64,000 nt of DNA. Source: PoT sp049331405. Lineage in GTDB: Bacteria > Planctomycetota > Planctomycetia > Isosphaerales > Isosphaeraceae. How positions within the stretch are numbered: position 1 is the stretch's first letter; each line of letters opens with the position of its first letter. Location: positions 7,006,001 through 7,070,000 of the forward strand of contig NZ_CP186274.1 in NCBI RefSeq assembly GCF_049331405.1. Direction: 5' to 3'. Below, piece after piece: positions 35,013 through 43,625 of the stretch. Under the pieces are notes generated by a model. That model was not told the origin of the DNA. It did not search any database and saw nothing but the letters and a program-made list of their open reading frames with translations. A program made the position numbers and the translations under genes.

Positions 35013-35134
35013 GGCATCGCATCTGGGGGGGAACGAGCGTTGCCGGGAGTCCTGGCGTTCAGGCTGGCAGAAAAGGCATCGCATCCGGGGGGAACGAGCG
35101 TTGCCGGTGGTCCTGCTGTTTGGGCTGGTCAAAA
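35013..35134. repeat. Two tandem imperfect copies of a ~62-bp unit
   Basis: Copy 1 35013-35074 begins GGCATCGCATCTGGGGGGGA, copy 2 35075-35134 begins GGCATCGCATCCGGGGGGAA. Both share AACGAGCGTTGCCGG and end GGCTGG..AAAA. They lie upstream of the DUF1559 gene (minus strand) and may hold its promoter or a regulator site. No coding potential or CRISPR-like spacer structure. Confidence 0.75.
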
Positions 35135-35269
35135 ACGAGGGTCTAAGGGAAAAATCCTGGCGAGGTCACGATCCAAATCCGTCTTGAGCAAGCACGCCGT
35201 CGGGGAGTGGTCCCGCATCCCCTCGGTACGACCGGAGGAATGCTCTCCCCGACGGGTGCCCCGTCACGC

Positions 35270-36025
35270 TCAGAGAGCGTGGTCGGTTCCGCGTGATTCC
35301 TGGTTCTGCGGGCGGGAGTCGTGCAGGCCCTGGGGCTCGCCCCCGGCCTCGCCGCCCCGGTGGAGGATGGCCGACATCCGCTGGAGGCAGCAGCGGCAGG
35401 TCACCGACTTGGGGTCGAGGTCGCGGAGCAACTCGCGAGCCTCGTCGTTCCTACCCAGGTGGGAGAACATCGAGGCCAGGGCCACCGTGTAGAGCGGGAC
35501 GTGCGGGGCCAGCTCCTGGGCCTTCGACGCCGCCGGCAGGGCCACGGCGATCGAGGCTCCCATCCTTCGCAGGTAGAAGGCGATGCCGAAGTGCCCTTCC
35601 GGGGAATTCGGCTCTCGGCGGACCAGCGTCCGGCAGACCTCCAGGGCGTACTCATTCTGGCCGAGCGAGCCCAGGCCCGACGCCACCGCTCCCAGCAACT
35701 CGAGCGGACACATCATGTCGGCCGCGAGGTCGTTGTAGATGTCGACGGCCAGCTCGCGATAGCCCGTCCTCGCGTAGCAATCGGCCAGGGCACAGCGGGC
35801 CGCTGGCTCGAGGGGGACGAGCATGCTCGAGGTCTCAAGGGCCTCGCGGGCCCCCTCCATGTCCCTGGCGCGGTGGCGGAGCAAGCCCAGGAGTTGCCAA
35901 AGGTGGCCGTCGTCCTGATCCTGCTGGACGAAGCTCTCGGCGAGCTGCACGGCCTCCTCAAACCGATCTCGCTGGGTGAGTGCCAGGCATTGCTGCACGA
36001 GGTCCCGGTGCGGATCCATGGTCAT
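35270..36025 (-). CDS. TPR-repeat protein with C-terminal Cys cluster
   Basis: 251 residues. Tetratricopeptide-type helix pairs run from about residue 5 to 215: CLALTQRDRFEEAVQLAESFVQQDQDDGHLWQLLGLLRHRARDMEGAREALETSSMLVPLEPAARCALADCYARTGYRELAVDIYNDLAAD, then EYALEVCRTLVRREPNSPEGHFGIAFYLRRMGA. Such repeats are protein-protein scaffolds. Close to the end is VTCRCCLQRM, a CxCC cluster that could bind metal or form disulfides. No signal peptide. The start is ATG 36025 (GGAG 4 nt upstream) or ATG 36019. The upstream 650 bp contain repeated TGAGAT hexamers and Fur-like boxes shared with the divergent ferritin-like gene, so an iron or oxidative stress link is possible. Confidence 0.85.
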   Translation of the reverse strand: MTMDPHRDLVQQCLALTQRDRFEEAVQLAESFVQQDQDDGHLWQLLGLLRHRARDMEGAREALETSSMLVPLEPAARCALADCYARTGYRELAVDIYNDLAADMMCPLELLGAVASGLGSLGQNEYALEVCRTLVRREPNSPEGHFGIAFYLRRMGASIAVALPAASKAQELAPHVPLYTVALASMFSHLGRNDEARELLRDLDPKSVTCRCCLQRMSAILHRGGEAGGEPQGLHDSRPQNQESRGTDHAL

Positions 36026-36193
36026 TTTCTCCGTTCTCACCTCGACAGTGACTCGACGCCCTGCGCGAGCCCCGCCGCTGGCCTGCCGGATCGAGGCATT
36101 GGTCGCGTCTGCTGCCGCGTCGTTCCGCATGCCCCGGCCGTCTCGAACCGATGCCCTCTCGTGGGGCTGGAAGACTGCTGCGAGGCACCCTTT

Positions 36194-36214
36194 AATCTCA
36201 ATCTCAATCTCAAT
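36194..36214 (-). promoter_or_regulatory. Tandem TGAGAT hexamers upstream of TPR gene
   Basis: On the plus strand AATCTC is repeated three times and then AAT; read on the minus strand it is three ATTGAG/TGAGAT hexamers. The same hexamer makes up the palindromes at 36425 and 37588, so this may be an array of half-sites for one regulator. Confidence 0.35.
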
Positions 36215-36424
36215 CGCGACGCGACCGGCGATGACTGCCTCGGGTGTCGGGACGCACGTCGCGACAGACTGTTCCGGACGACCCTAAATTCGGGTCGAAC
36301 TGGCGTTCTCGCAGGTGGCCAATCGACCGGCAATCACGCACCACACACGCAATCCTTCATCATCATGACGTGCTCAAATCCTGGTTCGACAGGGCCTGTC
36401 TCTCCATCTGTTACACGCTATGAC

Positions 36425-36449
36425 ATTGAGATTCAGTCTCAATTGAGAC
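36425..36449. promoter_or_regulatory. Fur-like palindrome cluster
   Basis: ATTGAGATTCAGTCTCAAT (36425-36443) is a perfect inverted repeat with core TGAGATTCAGTCTCA, close to the 7-1-7 Fur/PerR layout (TGAnAATnATTnTCA). It overlaps a second perfect palindrome GTCTCAATTGAGAC (36436-36449). It lies about 250 bp before the ferritin-like gene. Confidence 0.45.
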
Positions 36450-36695
36450 ATAGAATGCCGCCTGGCGTGAAGTTTGTCAACGGGCTGGCGAAAGAAAATT
36501 TAGGATGGGGTCTCAATCGCAATAAAATCGTTGCAGGAAGGGCTTTTTGCCGCGTATTGGAGATTCAGGAACGCTTTTCGCACTACCCCTTTACGGCTGA
36601 GCTAACATTCGCTAAGAGTGGATCAAGTGAGGGTTGCCGGTTCGGTCCCGACCTGGCCTCTCTCGTCAGGGTCTCTTGCAAAATCGAGAATAGTC

Positions 36696-37160
36696 ATGGC
36701 CGATCGAACGGTTCTTATCGAGAAGCTCAACGAAATCTTGCGCTGGGAGTACGCGGGCCTGGTCCAGTACACTCAGTTCAGCTTTGTGGTTCGGGGGCCA
36801 TTCCGCGAGGTGTACTACGAGTTCTTCCGCGAGAACGGCGAGGAAGCCCTCGGTCACGCACACAAGGTCGGTGATAAGATCGTCGCCCTGGGTGGGATCA
36901 CGAGCGTGGAGCGGGCCGAGGTCAAGCAGTCGCTCGACCTGACCGAGATGCTCGAGTTCTCCCTCGCCGTCGAGAAGAAGCATGTCGAGCTCTACACCGA
37001 GGCTCTCGAGCTGCTGGAGCCGCGTGACGTGGCCCTCCGCAACCTGCTCGAGGACATTTGTGCGGATGAGCAGGCGGGCGTCGACCACCTCGAGAAGATC
37101 CTCGAGAAGCGCGACCTGATGCCGGTTGGCCAGCTCCGCGGCCAGCAGAAGACCGGCTGA
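36696..37160 (+). CDS. Ferritin-like (bacterioferritin-related) protein
   Basis: 154 residues, all-alpha four-helix ferritin-like fold. Helix A: LIEKLNEILRWEYAGLVQYTQFSFVV (Glu in the WEY position equals the first ferroxidase Glu); helix B: FREVYYEFFRENGEEALGHAHKVGDKIVALGG; helix C: LTEMLEFSLAVEKKHVELYTEALELL; helix D: LRNLLEDICADEQAGVDHLEKILEK. This is Bfr-type length and order and would store or detoxify iron. Compared with classic Bfr the ExxH motifs of helices B and D read E-A-L-G-H and E-Q-A-G, so the ferroxidase ligands are altered; a related 'ferritin-like domain' family or DNA-protecting function is possible. Start chosen at ATG 36696 (MADRTVLIEK); upstream in-frame sequence is not conserved-looking. 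Followed by a 30-bp palindromic terminator. Fur-like box upstream. Confidence 0.85.
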   Translation: MADRTVLIEKLNEILRWEYAGLVQYTQFSFVVRGPFREVYYEFFRENGEEALGHAHKVGDKIVALGGITSVERAEVKQSLDLTEMLEFSLAVEKKHVELYTEALELLEPRDVALRNLLEDICADEQAGVDHLEKILEKRDLMPVGQLRGQQKTG

Positions 37161-37188
37161 GCGTGTTCCTTGGCTTCGAAATGACGAA

Positions 37189-37218
37189 GGAGGATCCCGG
37201 AATATTCCGGGATCCTCC
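37189..37218. terminator. 30-bp perfect palindrome between convergent genes
   Basis: GGAGGATCCCGGAAT followed directly by its reverse complement, giving a 13-bp stem with a 4-base loop. It is 28 bases after the ferritin-like stop and 40 before the stop of the minus-strand gene, so it probably terminates both. No T run. Confidence 0.75.
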
Positions 37219-37258
37219 GCGTTGGGTCGAGCTGGATCTCAGGCGAAACGACGTTCGC

Positions 37259-37564
37259 TCACTCCCCTGCCGCGACCCGTCTCGGTTCGGTCCCGACCAT
37301 GGAGCCGGTGAACGGCAGGGTGAGCGTCAGGTCGTCTTCGGCTTCCCAGGCAGCTTCCTTATTGCCGAAGATCGCCCGCAGTTGTTTGAACTGCCGGACG
37401 CTCATCGAGAGCGTCCGCTGGTGATACCAGCCGATGCCCTCGGCATAGTGCTGCTCATGCAGCTCGATCGTCGACCGTGCGCCGCGGGCACGATTGAGGA
37501 CGACTTGTAGCCGTTGGTGAGGACCGGCACCAGGTAGGACTGCCAGGATCGTTGATGCATCCAT
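37259..37564 (-). CDS. Small hypothetical protein (101 aa) with Fur-like box
   Basis: The ATG at 37562-37564 gives MDASTILAVLPG, then VVLNRARGARSTIELHEQHYAEGIGWYHQRTLSMSVRQFKQLRAIFG and a polar tail ending RRVAAGE. The middle segment has alternating strands and one helix like small ssDNA-binding/PC4-type domains (YdbC-like), but this is only a resemblance. No signal peptide. The frame is open 13 codons upstream (to 37603) but that sequence overlaps the Fur-like box. It is convergent with the ferritin-like gene, sharing the palindromic terminator, and carries a similar box 24 bases before its start, so the two may form one regulon. Product unknown. Confidence 0.65.
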   Translation of the reverse strand: MDASTILAVLPGAGPHQRLQVVLNRARGARSTIELHEQHYAEGIGWYHQRTLSMSVRQFKQLRAIFGNKEAAWEAEDDLTLTLPFTGSMVGTEPRRVAAGE

Positions 37565-37587
37565 GGTAGATCTTGGGTCGCCGCGAT

Positions 37588-37602
37588 TGAGATTCAGTGT
37601 CA
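37588..37602 (-). promoter_or_regulatory. Fur-like box upstream of small gene
   Basis: TGAGATTCAGTGTCA differs by one base from the TGAGATTCAGTCTCA core at 36427-36441, and both are preceded by ATT. It lies 24 bases before the ATG at 37564, where a repressor would block initiation. Confidence 0.45.
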
Positions 37603-38169
37603 CTGGTTATCAGGATATCGAGGCAGAATGGATCATGCAAGACGAAGCTATGATCTCATTCGATATTTCGAGTCGCTTTTTCGCACCACCAATCCGAAGG
37701 CGTGAATTTGAGTCAAACTGTAGTAAGTGTTGTTCGTAAAAGAATTTAAGGAAAACGTGGAGGATTCCCTTGCGGACGGATTAAATGATTAGTTTGAGCT
37801 GAGACTGCTTTTCATTTTATCTATTTTAGCTATTGTGTCGATTTGCTGGTTCCCGTTCTTCATACGCATGCGTCAGAAATTGTGCTGGCCATCCGGTGCA
37901 AAGTCGAAAAGCTCGCCCTGATCATTCCCAAACGATAAAAAATTGCCCACCCAAAAGCCACGTGTGTTAGCCACAGCGTGAGCTCCGTTCCAGTTTCCAT
38001 CGCACGGTCGAGTCGTTGCGGGCTCTGAGGCCAGCCGTTTGCGTTGAAACTGGGCCGATCTCAAGGATCTTCCGGGAGATAGGAAGAGATCCGAAAAATC
38101 CGTGTGTTGGATCTCGTAGCCCGGGGTTGCGGCGATACGGCAACAGGACTCGGTTTCCAGGCCGGCGAG
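37603..38169. other. Non-coding, AT-rich interval
   Basis: About 570 bases, AT-rich at 37640-37870. A minus-strand frame at 37873-38064 (ending LFDFAPDGQHNF) has protein-like composition but no ribosome binding site and no recognised family; it may be a gene fragment. Confidence 0.35.
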
Positions 38170-38439
38170 TCAGGCCGGGCCGGTGGAGGAGGAACGCCGT
38201 CGTTCCCTGCGAGCGAGCAAGGCTTTCAGTTGAGCGTCATTCATGGCCCAGAGGCGACGCCGAGGTCCTCCTCTGCGCGAGGCCTGGGCATAACCGAGGG
38301 ACGTGGTCTCGAACCCCTCATTGCGAATGAGTTCGTTGAGGCTCTTGAGGCTCAGGCCCCCGCAAAGTTCCGCGATCTCCTCGGGCGTGTGAAGCTTCCC
38401 TGCCTCGGGAGGTGGGTCGAAATCCGTATCATTCCCCAA
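38170..38439 (-). CDS. Small HTH/excisionase-like DNA-binding protein
   Basis: 89 residues. After a short acidic start the segment KLHTPEEIAELCGGLSLKSLNELIRN has the helix-turn-helix pattern of MerR/excisionase-like domains, and ends in RRGGPRRRLWAMNDAQLKALLARRERRR, where RRLW.MND is a wing-like strand followed by a basic helix. The start is taken as TTG at 38439 because AAGGAG sits 7 nt upstream; an ATG at 38463 in the same frame has no such site. No integrase, transposase or plasmid gene lies beside it, so it is either a free-standing regulator or a remnant of a mobile element that has otherwise decayed in this gene-poor region. Confidence 0.6.
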   Translation of the reverse strand: MGNDTDFDPPPEAGKLHTPEEIAELCGGLSLKSLNELIRNEGFETTSLGYAQASRRGGPRRRLWAMNDAQLKALLARRERRRSSSTGPA

Positions 38440-40125
38440 AGATAGACTCCTTGCGGAAACCATGAATCATCAGCCTTGGACAAGCGTGAGGAGCGTGTCG
38501 AGGACGCCCGAAGAAGATGAGCGTCAAACCCGTCCAATCCGGCACTTTTTGGGGTCCGAAATCTTTCCCAATCCTCGTGATGAGATCATTGCAGTGCCTC
38601 AGCCCAAAGACCCCAGGGCCGCTGATTGGAAAGTCCTATGAAATCCGAGTGATTGCAGTAATGCACGTGCCTTGGCGAGTCACACGCCTGGCTCCTGGCC
38701 CTCTTCGTCCCGAGACCGAATCGGTACGCATCTGATCTTCGGTCGATTCGCCCCCTGCACCTCGCCTGGGTGGGACAGCCAAGAAGACATGATCGCCAAA
38801 TGACTGATTGGTAATCAAATTGAGAATTGATTCCTAAAATGAAACCCTGGTCGACGGGCAAACGTGCGATCAAGGTGAAACAGTGACGAATCACGAGGCT
38901 CGACAACGGATCGAAGATGTGTTCGCGCCGGCGAAGCTAGATCGAGGCGAGGCTTATGCCCTGAATCGCCCGGCTCGTCGACACATTGCGTCTCGTGAAT
39001 TCGACGGCCCTTACTTCCACCTCTTCACGCCGTTGGAAGGATCAAATGGCCCGGTTCCACCCGGGTAATGTCCAGGGTTCTCCCCACGATTTGTAGAGCC
39101 ACCAACACGGGCTCCAGGCCGAGTACGCAACGCGAGCGTGGCCGATCTCATGAAGTTATAAAACTGTCGGTGGGCTCGGATGATCTAGATTGAGGCATGA
39201 ATTTAAGGCTCGTGCTTGCTCTCAGGCGTAGAATCACAGATACCCAAGTGGGGGACGGCGGCGGACGCAGCGATTCAGGTCGTTGACGGAATGCCAATAA
39301 GCGGCATCCGGCTTGCTTTTGTCATGAGGATTGTGAAGGTTCGATGCTGGCGGAATCCCAGTCAGGGCCGCACATGCCTGAATTGAGGAATTTTCTCCCC
39401 TGGATTTGTCTAAAGGAGTTCTGAGAGGGAGAGTATGGAGTGGGTCCGATGAATCGGCCCGCGGCCGAACCCTCGATGAGGGCTCAACTTTGCAAAGTGA
39501 GCCCCTTTCGCGTGGTCGGTTTCCCGAGATCCGGCTCGTCTCCAGGGCACGCATTGCCGCAGACGGATCTTGTGGATTCGCAAAAACTAACGCGACGAGT
39601 TGGCACCTAGGAATTTTGCGAACTGATCCTCGACTCCGGGCGTAAGACGGGGTGGGGCGCTTCGAGAGATGCCTGCGAATTCGAGCGTGCATCGTCCAGC
39701 GACGGACGAGATACGACGTCATGGGCCCGAGTCTGGCAGAAATCCTGAGTCGTTTCGTACCCCGGCGAGCCGCCGTCGCTGACCTGGCCTAGACTTGTTT
39801 GATTGGCCGTGATCCTTGCAGGTATCCGGAGGACCTGGCCAGGTTCGACCTACCCGGCGGGTCTCGGTTCGGAAGTTTGTCGGCGAAATCCCGGCGATTT
39901 CGTGTCCATTGAGACCTCCGCTCCGCTTGAAGTGGACGGATCTGTCCAGGGAATTCAGTGGCTTTTTTACACTCCACCCGTGTCTTTGGTTTTGGGTGAC
40001 GAGGTGCGGAGTTAAGAAATCGATGGCTTTCGTCGCCTAATGAAATTTTGTCGGTTGTTTAGAAGAGACTCCAAGCGAACAATTGTTGAGAACCTGGGAC
40101 GGCTTGCGCTGAGGGGGATTCGTCG
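38440..40125. other. 1.7-kb gene-poor region upstream of rpoD
   Basis: No frame here has convincing composition, start site or family. The best small candidates (38883-39068 plus; 39234-39722 minus) were not accepted. No tRNA, RNase P, SRP, tmRNA or transposase signature was recognised, although structured RNA cannot be excluded by reading alone. The rpoD promoter must lie near its 3' end. Confidence 0.4.
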
Positions 40126-41808
40126 ATGGCGATGATCGAAAAGGGGCTCAAGCGTCTGCTCGAGCAAGGGAGGCGTCGAGGGTTCTTGACGTTCGGTCAG
40201 ATCAGCGAGCGTTTGCAAGACCAGGGGACTCCACCCGACCCCGACAAGACGGCCGAACTGTTGGAAACCCTGGATGAGCTCGGCATCGACCTCGTGAACG
40301 ACGAAGAGGCCGAGACGCGACTCCTCGCCACGGGCGAGATCGACGACGATGATGTCGCCGAAGAGGATTTCGACGCGGATGCCGAGGATGAAGACGATGG
40401 CGAACTGACGTCCGAGGACCTCGACGAGGTCTCGCGCTGGATCGACGACCCGGTGCGCATGTATCTGACTCAGATGGGCGGCATCCCGCTCCTGAGCCGG
40501 GACCAGGAGATCGCGATCGCCAAGCGGATCGAGCTCTCCCGCAATAAGCTCCGCAGGAAGCTGCTGGAATGCCACTTCGTGATGGCCTCGGTCTATGACC
40601 TCCTGGAGAAGGTCCAGTCGGGCTCCCTGCCCTTCGACCGGACGATGGTCGTCTCGACCACCGAGAACCACGAGAAGGACCAGGTCCTGGGCCGGATGCC
40701 CCAGAACATGGCCACGCTGAAGCACCTGATGGAGTGCAACATCAGGGACTTCCGCACCTACGTAGCCGACCGCAACATCGTCCGGCGTCGCGGCCTGTTG
40801 ATCGACCTCAGGAACCGCAGGCGCAAGACCGTCAACCTCGTCGAGGAACTGGCGATCCGGACCGAGAAGATCCGCCCGCTCATGGGGCGGCTCGATGAGA
40901 TCTCCAAGCGGATGACGTTCCTCGTCTCGGCCCTTCGCTCGCTCCGTGGTACGGGCCAGGAAGTCGAGCAGGAGCGGTTGCGGCGCGAGCTCAAGCAGTT
41001 GATGCGGATCACGCTCGAGACTCCCCGGAGTCTCCGCCGCCGCGTCGCCTCGATCAATGCCCGGTTCCGCGAGTACGAGCAGGCTCGGCGCGAGCTCTCC
41101 GGCGGCAACCTCCGGTTGGTCGTCTCGATTGCTAAGAAGTATCGGAACCGCGGCCTCTCGTTCCTGGACCTGATCCAGGAGGGGAACACCGGCCTGATGC
41201 GGGCGGTCGACAAGTACGAATATCGTCGCGGCTTCAAGTTCAGCACGTATGCCACCTGGTGGATCCGCCAGGCGATCACCCGGGCCATCTCCGACCAGGC
41301 CCGCACGATCCGCATCCCCGTGCACATGATCGAGACGATGTCCAAGCTGAGGAACATCGCCAAGAAGCTCTATCACGAGCTCGGCCGCGAGCCGACCATC
41401 GAGCAGACCGCGCAGGCGGCCGGCATCTCCCTCGAAGAGATGCGCAGGATCATGAAGATCTCCCGCCATCCGATCTCCCTGGACCGGCCGGTCGGCGAGA
41501 GCGAGGACAACGAGTTCGGCGACTTCATCGAGGATCAAGGGTTCGAGAGCCCGGTCCTGGCCGCCTCGCGCGTCATGCTCAAGGAGAAGATCGAGCAGGT
41601 GCTGCGGTCGCTGACCAAGCGTGAGCGCGAGATCATCAAGCTCCGCTACGGCCTCGACGATGGCTTCACCTACACGCTCGAAGAGGTGGGCCGGATCTTC
41701 AAGGTGACGAGGGAGCGGATCCGCCAGATCGAGACCAAGGCCGTCAAGAAGCTCCAGCGCCCCGATCACAGCGGTCAACTCCGCGGGTTCCTGGAGAGCG
41801 CCGGGTAA
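40126..41808 (+). CDS. rpoD: Primary (housekeeping) RNA polymerase sigma factor
   Basis: 560 residues, group 1 sigma-70. Order: region 1.1 (about 1-60, KGLKRLLEQGRRRGFLTFGQI); acidic linker (about 72-100, DDDDVAEEDFDADAEDEDDGE); region 1.2 (DPVRMYLTQMGGIPLLSRDQEIAIAKRIE); a non-conserved insert; region 2 (GNLRLVVSIAKKYRNRGLSFLDLIQEGNTGLMRAVDKYEYRRGFKFSTYATWWIRQAI) with -10 recognition and melting residues; region 3 (HMIETMSKLRNIAKKLYHELGREPT); and region 4 (LTKREREIIKLRYGLDDGFTYTLEEVGRIFKVTRERIRQIETKAVKKLQ) with the -35 helix-turn-helix. It directs most transcription. Start ATG 40126 with GAGGGGG at 8 nt. Not the ECF factor at 2609. Confidence 0.97.
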   Translation: MAMIEKGLKRLLEQGRRRGFLTFGQISERLQDQGTPPDPDKTAELLETLDELGIDLVNDEEAETRLLATGEIDDDDVAEEDFDADAEDEDDGELTSEDLDEVSRWIDDPVRMYLTQMGGIPLLSRDQEIAIAKRIELSRNKLRRKLLECHFVMASVYDLLEKVQSGSLPFDRTMVVSTTENHEKDQVLGRMPQNMATLKHLMECNIRDFRTYVADRNIVRRRGLLIDLRNRRRKTVNLVEELAIRTEKIRPLMGRLDEISKRMTFLVSALRSLRGTGQEVEQERLRRELKQLMRITLETPRSLRRRVASINARFREYEQARRELSGGNLRLVVSIAKKYRNRGLSFLDLIQEGNTGLMRAVDKYEYRRGFKFSTYATWWIRQAITRAISDQARTIRIPVHMIETMSKLRNIAKKLYHELGREPTIEQTAQAAGISLEEMRRIMKISRHPISLDRPVGESEDNEFGDFIEDQGFESPVLAASRVMLKEKIEQVLRSLTKREREIIKLRYGLDDGFTYTLEEVGRIFKVTRERIRQIETKAVKKLQRPDHSGQLRGFLESAG

Positions 41809-41939
41809 GCCGGGTCGAAGCCAGTCGGCACGAGAGGAGGGGGTTGCCTTCGCGATCGTCGAGCCCTAGTTAATGGACCTTCCGGGCGTCTCGACCGTCG
41901 CCGTTGGCAGCGACTCCTACTCCTCGTGTTGGACCTCCG

Positions 41940-43496
41940 ATGCTTCAGTCTCTTCGACCTGGCAGGCCTTGCCGTTGGTTCGGATACCTCTTCGCCTCTT
42001 GCTCCATCGTTATCTCCGGCGTATGGAGCGTCCATGCCGCCGATCGCCCGAACATCGTGCTGATCTATGCCGACGACCTGGGATACGGGGATGTCGGCTG
42101 TTACGGGGCGACGAAGCTCCAGACCCCCAACCTCGATCGACTGGCCCGGGAAGGCGTGCGCTTCACCGATGCCCACGCGGCCGCGGCGACTTGCACCCCT
42201 TCCCGCTTCGCCATGTTGACCGGTCAGTACGCCTGGAGGCGCAAGGGGACGGGCGTCCTGCCTGGTGACGCTCGCCTGATCATCCCGACAGAGACGACGA
42301 CGCTCGCCTCGATTCTGCATAAGGCGGGTTATGCCACCAGCGTTATCGGCAAGTGGCATCTCGGTCTCGGCAATGGCGAGGTTGACTGGAACACCGAGAT
42401 CAAGCCCGGGCCCCTCGAACTTGGCTTCGACTCCTCCTACATCATCCCTGCCACGGGAGACCGAGTCCCCTGCGTGTACGTTAAGGATCACAAGGTCGAC
42501 GGCCTCGACCCCAACGATCCGATCCGGGTCAGCTACGGCAAGCCGATCGGCGATGGTCCCTCGGGCGTGGCGAATCCCGAACTGCTGAAGGTCCACCCGA
42601 GTCACGGGCACAACCAGACGATTGTCAATGGCATCAGCCGCATCGGCTACATGACCGGGGGGAACTCGGCTCGCTGGGTCGACGAGGACATGGCCGACGT
42701 CCTGACGCGGAAGGCGACGCAGACGATTCGAGAGAGCGCCGACAAGCCCTTCTTCCTTTACTACGCCCTTCACGACGTCCACGTCCCCCGCGTGCCGCAC
42801 GCTCGCTTTGTCGGGTTGACCGGAATGGGTCCGCGCGGTGATGTCATTGCCGAGCTCGACTGGAGCGTCGGCGAGATCCTCAAGTCGCTCGATGAACTGG
42901 GGATCGCAAAAGAGACCCTGGTCATCTTCACGAGTGACAACGGCCCTGTCGTGGATGACGGCTATCAGGACGGGGCGATCGAGAAACTCAACGGGCATCG
43001 GCCTTCGGGCCCGCTTCGCGGCGGCAAGTATAGCGCCTTCGAGGCCGGCACTCGCGTTCCGTTCCTCGTGCGTTGGCCTGCCCGCGTGAAGCCGGGCGTT
43101 TCCAATGCTCTCGTCTGCCAGATCGACCTCCTCGCGTCTTTCGCCGCTCTGACCGGGCAGAGCCTGAAAGACGGGGATGCACCCGACAGTCAGGATGTGC
43201 TCGCTTCCCTGCTCAACGAATCCCCCAAGGGACGAGAATTCCTCATCGAGCAGGCCGGCGTGCTCTCGGTCCGGAGCGGGCCTTGGAAGTACATCGAGCC
43301 CGGGAAAGGCCCGCGCAAGAATGCGTCCACGAACACCGAGACGGGCAACGACAGTGTGCCCCAACTCTATAACCTCGACGAGGATCTGAGCGAGACGACG
43401 AACCTGGCCGAACGCTTCCCCGAACGAGTTCGAGATCTCCAGAGCCTCCTGGATGGCGTCCGTAAAAAGACCGGGTCCGCTCGCAACGGGAAATGA
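41940..43496 (+). CDS. Exported arylsulfatase (type I, formylglycine-dependent)
   Basis: 518 residues. Hydrolyses sulfate esters, likely on sulfated polysaccharides. Export signal (about 1-34, FGYLFASCSIVISGVWSVHA) then the sulfatase domain: DRPNIVLIYADDLGYGDVGCYGA (metal Asp pair), TCTPSRFAMLTGQ with the Cys85 that must be converted to formylglycine in the C-T-P-S-R motif, GKWHLG, and IFTSDNGP with the metal Asp/Asn. The formylglycine-generating enzyme is not in this window. The ATG at 41940 has no good ribosome binding site; a TTG at 41904 is the alternative. Closest in style to the heparan/aryl sulfatase group that is expanded in Planctomycetes. Confidence 0.93.
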   Translation: MLQSLRPGRPCRWFGYLFASCSIVISGVWSVHAADRPNIVLIYADDLGYGDVGCYGATKLQTPNLDRLAREGVRFTDAHAAAATCTPSRFAMLTGQYAWRRKGTGVLPGDARLIIPTETTTLASILHKAGYATSVIGKWHLGLGNGEVDWNTEIKPGPLELGFDSSYIIPATGDRVPCVYVKDHKVDGLDPNDPIRVSYGKPIGDGPSGVANPELLKVHPSHGHNQTIVNGISRIGYMTGGNSARWVDEDMADVLTRKATQTIRESADKPFFLYYALHDVHVPRVPHARFVGLTGMGPRGDVIAELDWSVGEILKSLDELGIAKETLVIFTSDNGPVVDDGYQDGAIEKLNGHRPSGPLRGGKYSAFEAGTRVPFLVRWPARVKPGVSNALVCQIDLLASFAALTGQSLKDGDAPDSQDVLASLLNESPKGREFLIEQAGVLSVRSGPWKYIEPGKGPRKNASTNTETGNDSVPQLYNLDEDLSETTNLAERFPERVRDLQSLLDGVRKKTGSARNGK

Positions 43497-43625
43497 CGAG
43501 CCGATTTGTACGCCGCCAGATACTTGGATTTGTTCCGTGTCTTGGCTCGCCGATTGCGTGGTTGAGGTTCGAGGAGACGATGATGAACCCCTGGGTAAGA
43601 TCCCAGTCACCTGGAGGAACGACCC

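Larger units (their letters stand above)
36026..36695. other. Divergent regulatory region between TPR and ferritin-like genes
   Basis: 670 bases with no convincing gene. Contains three TGAGAT hexamers in tandem (36194-36214, minus strand sense) and the palindromic cluster at 36425-36449; see the regulatory entries. Confidence 0.5.

Noticed and set aside
35013..35134. CRISPR-like repeats
   Set aside because: Only two directly abutting imperfect copies, no spacers and no cas genes.
37873..38064. Minus frame ending LFDFAPDGQHNF
   Set aside because: Plausible composition but no ribosome binding site or family; at most a fragment.
38883..39068. 61-residue plus frame starting GTG
   Set aside because: No ribosome binding site, no homologous pattern recognised.
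39234..39722. 162-residue minus frame
   Set aside because: Low-quality composition; no transposase or other motif despite a gene-poor setting.
40012..41778. 588-residue minus-strand frame over rpoD
   Set aside because: Antisense shadow; rpoD on the other strand is unmistakable.
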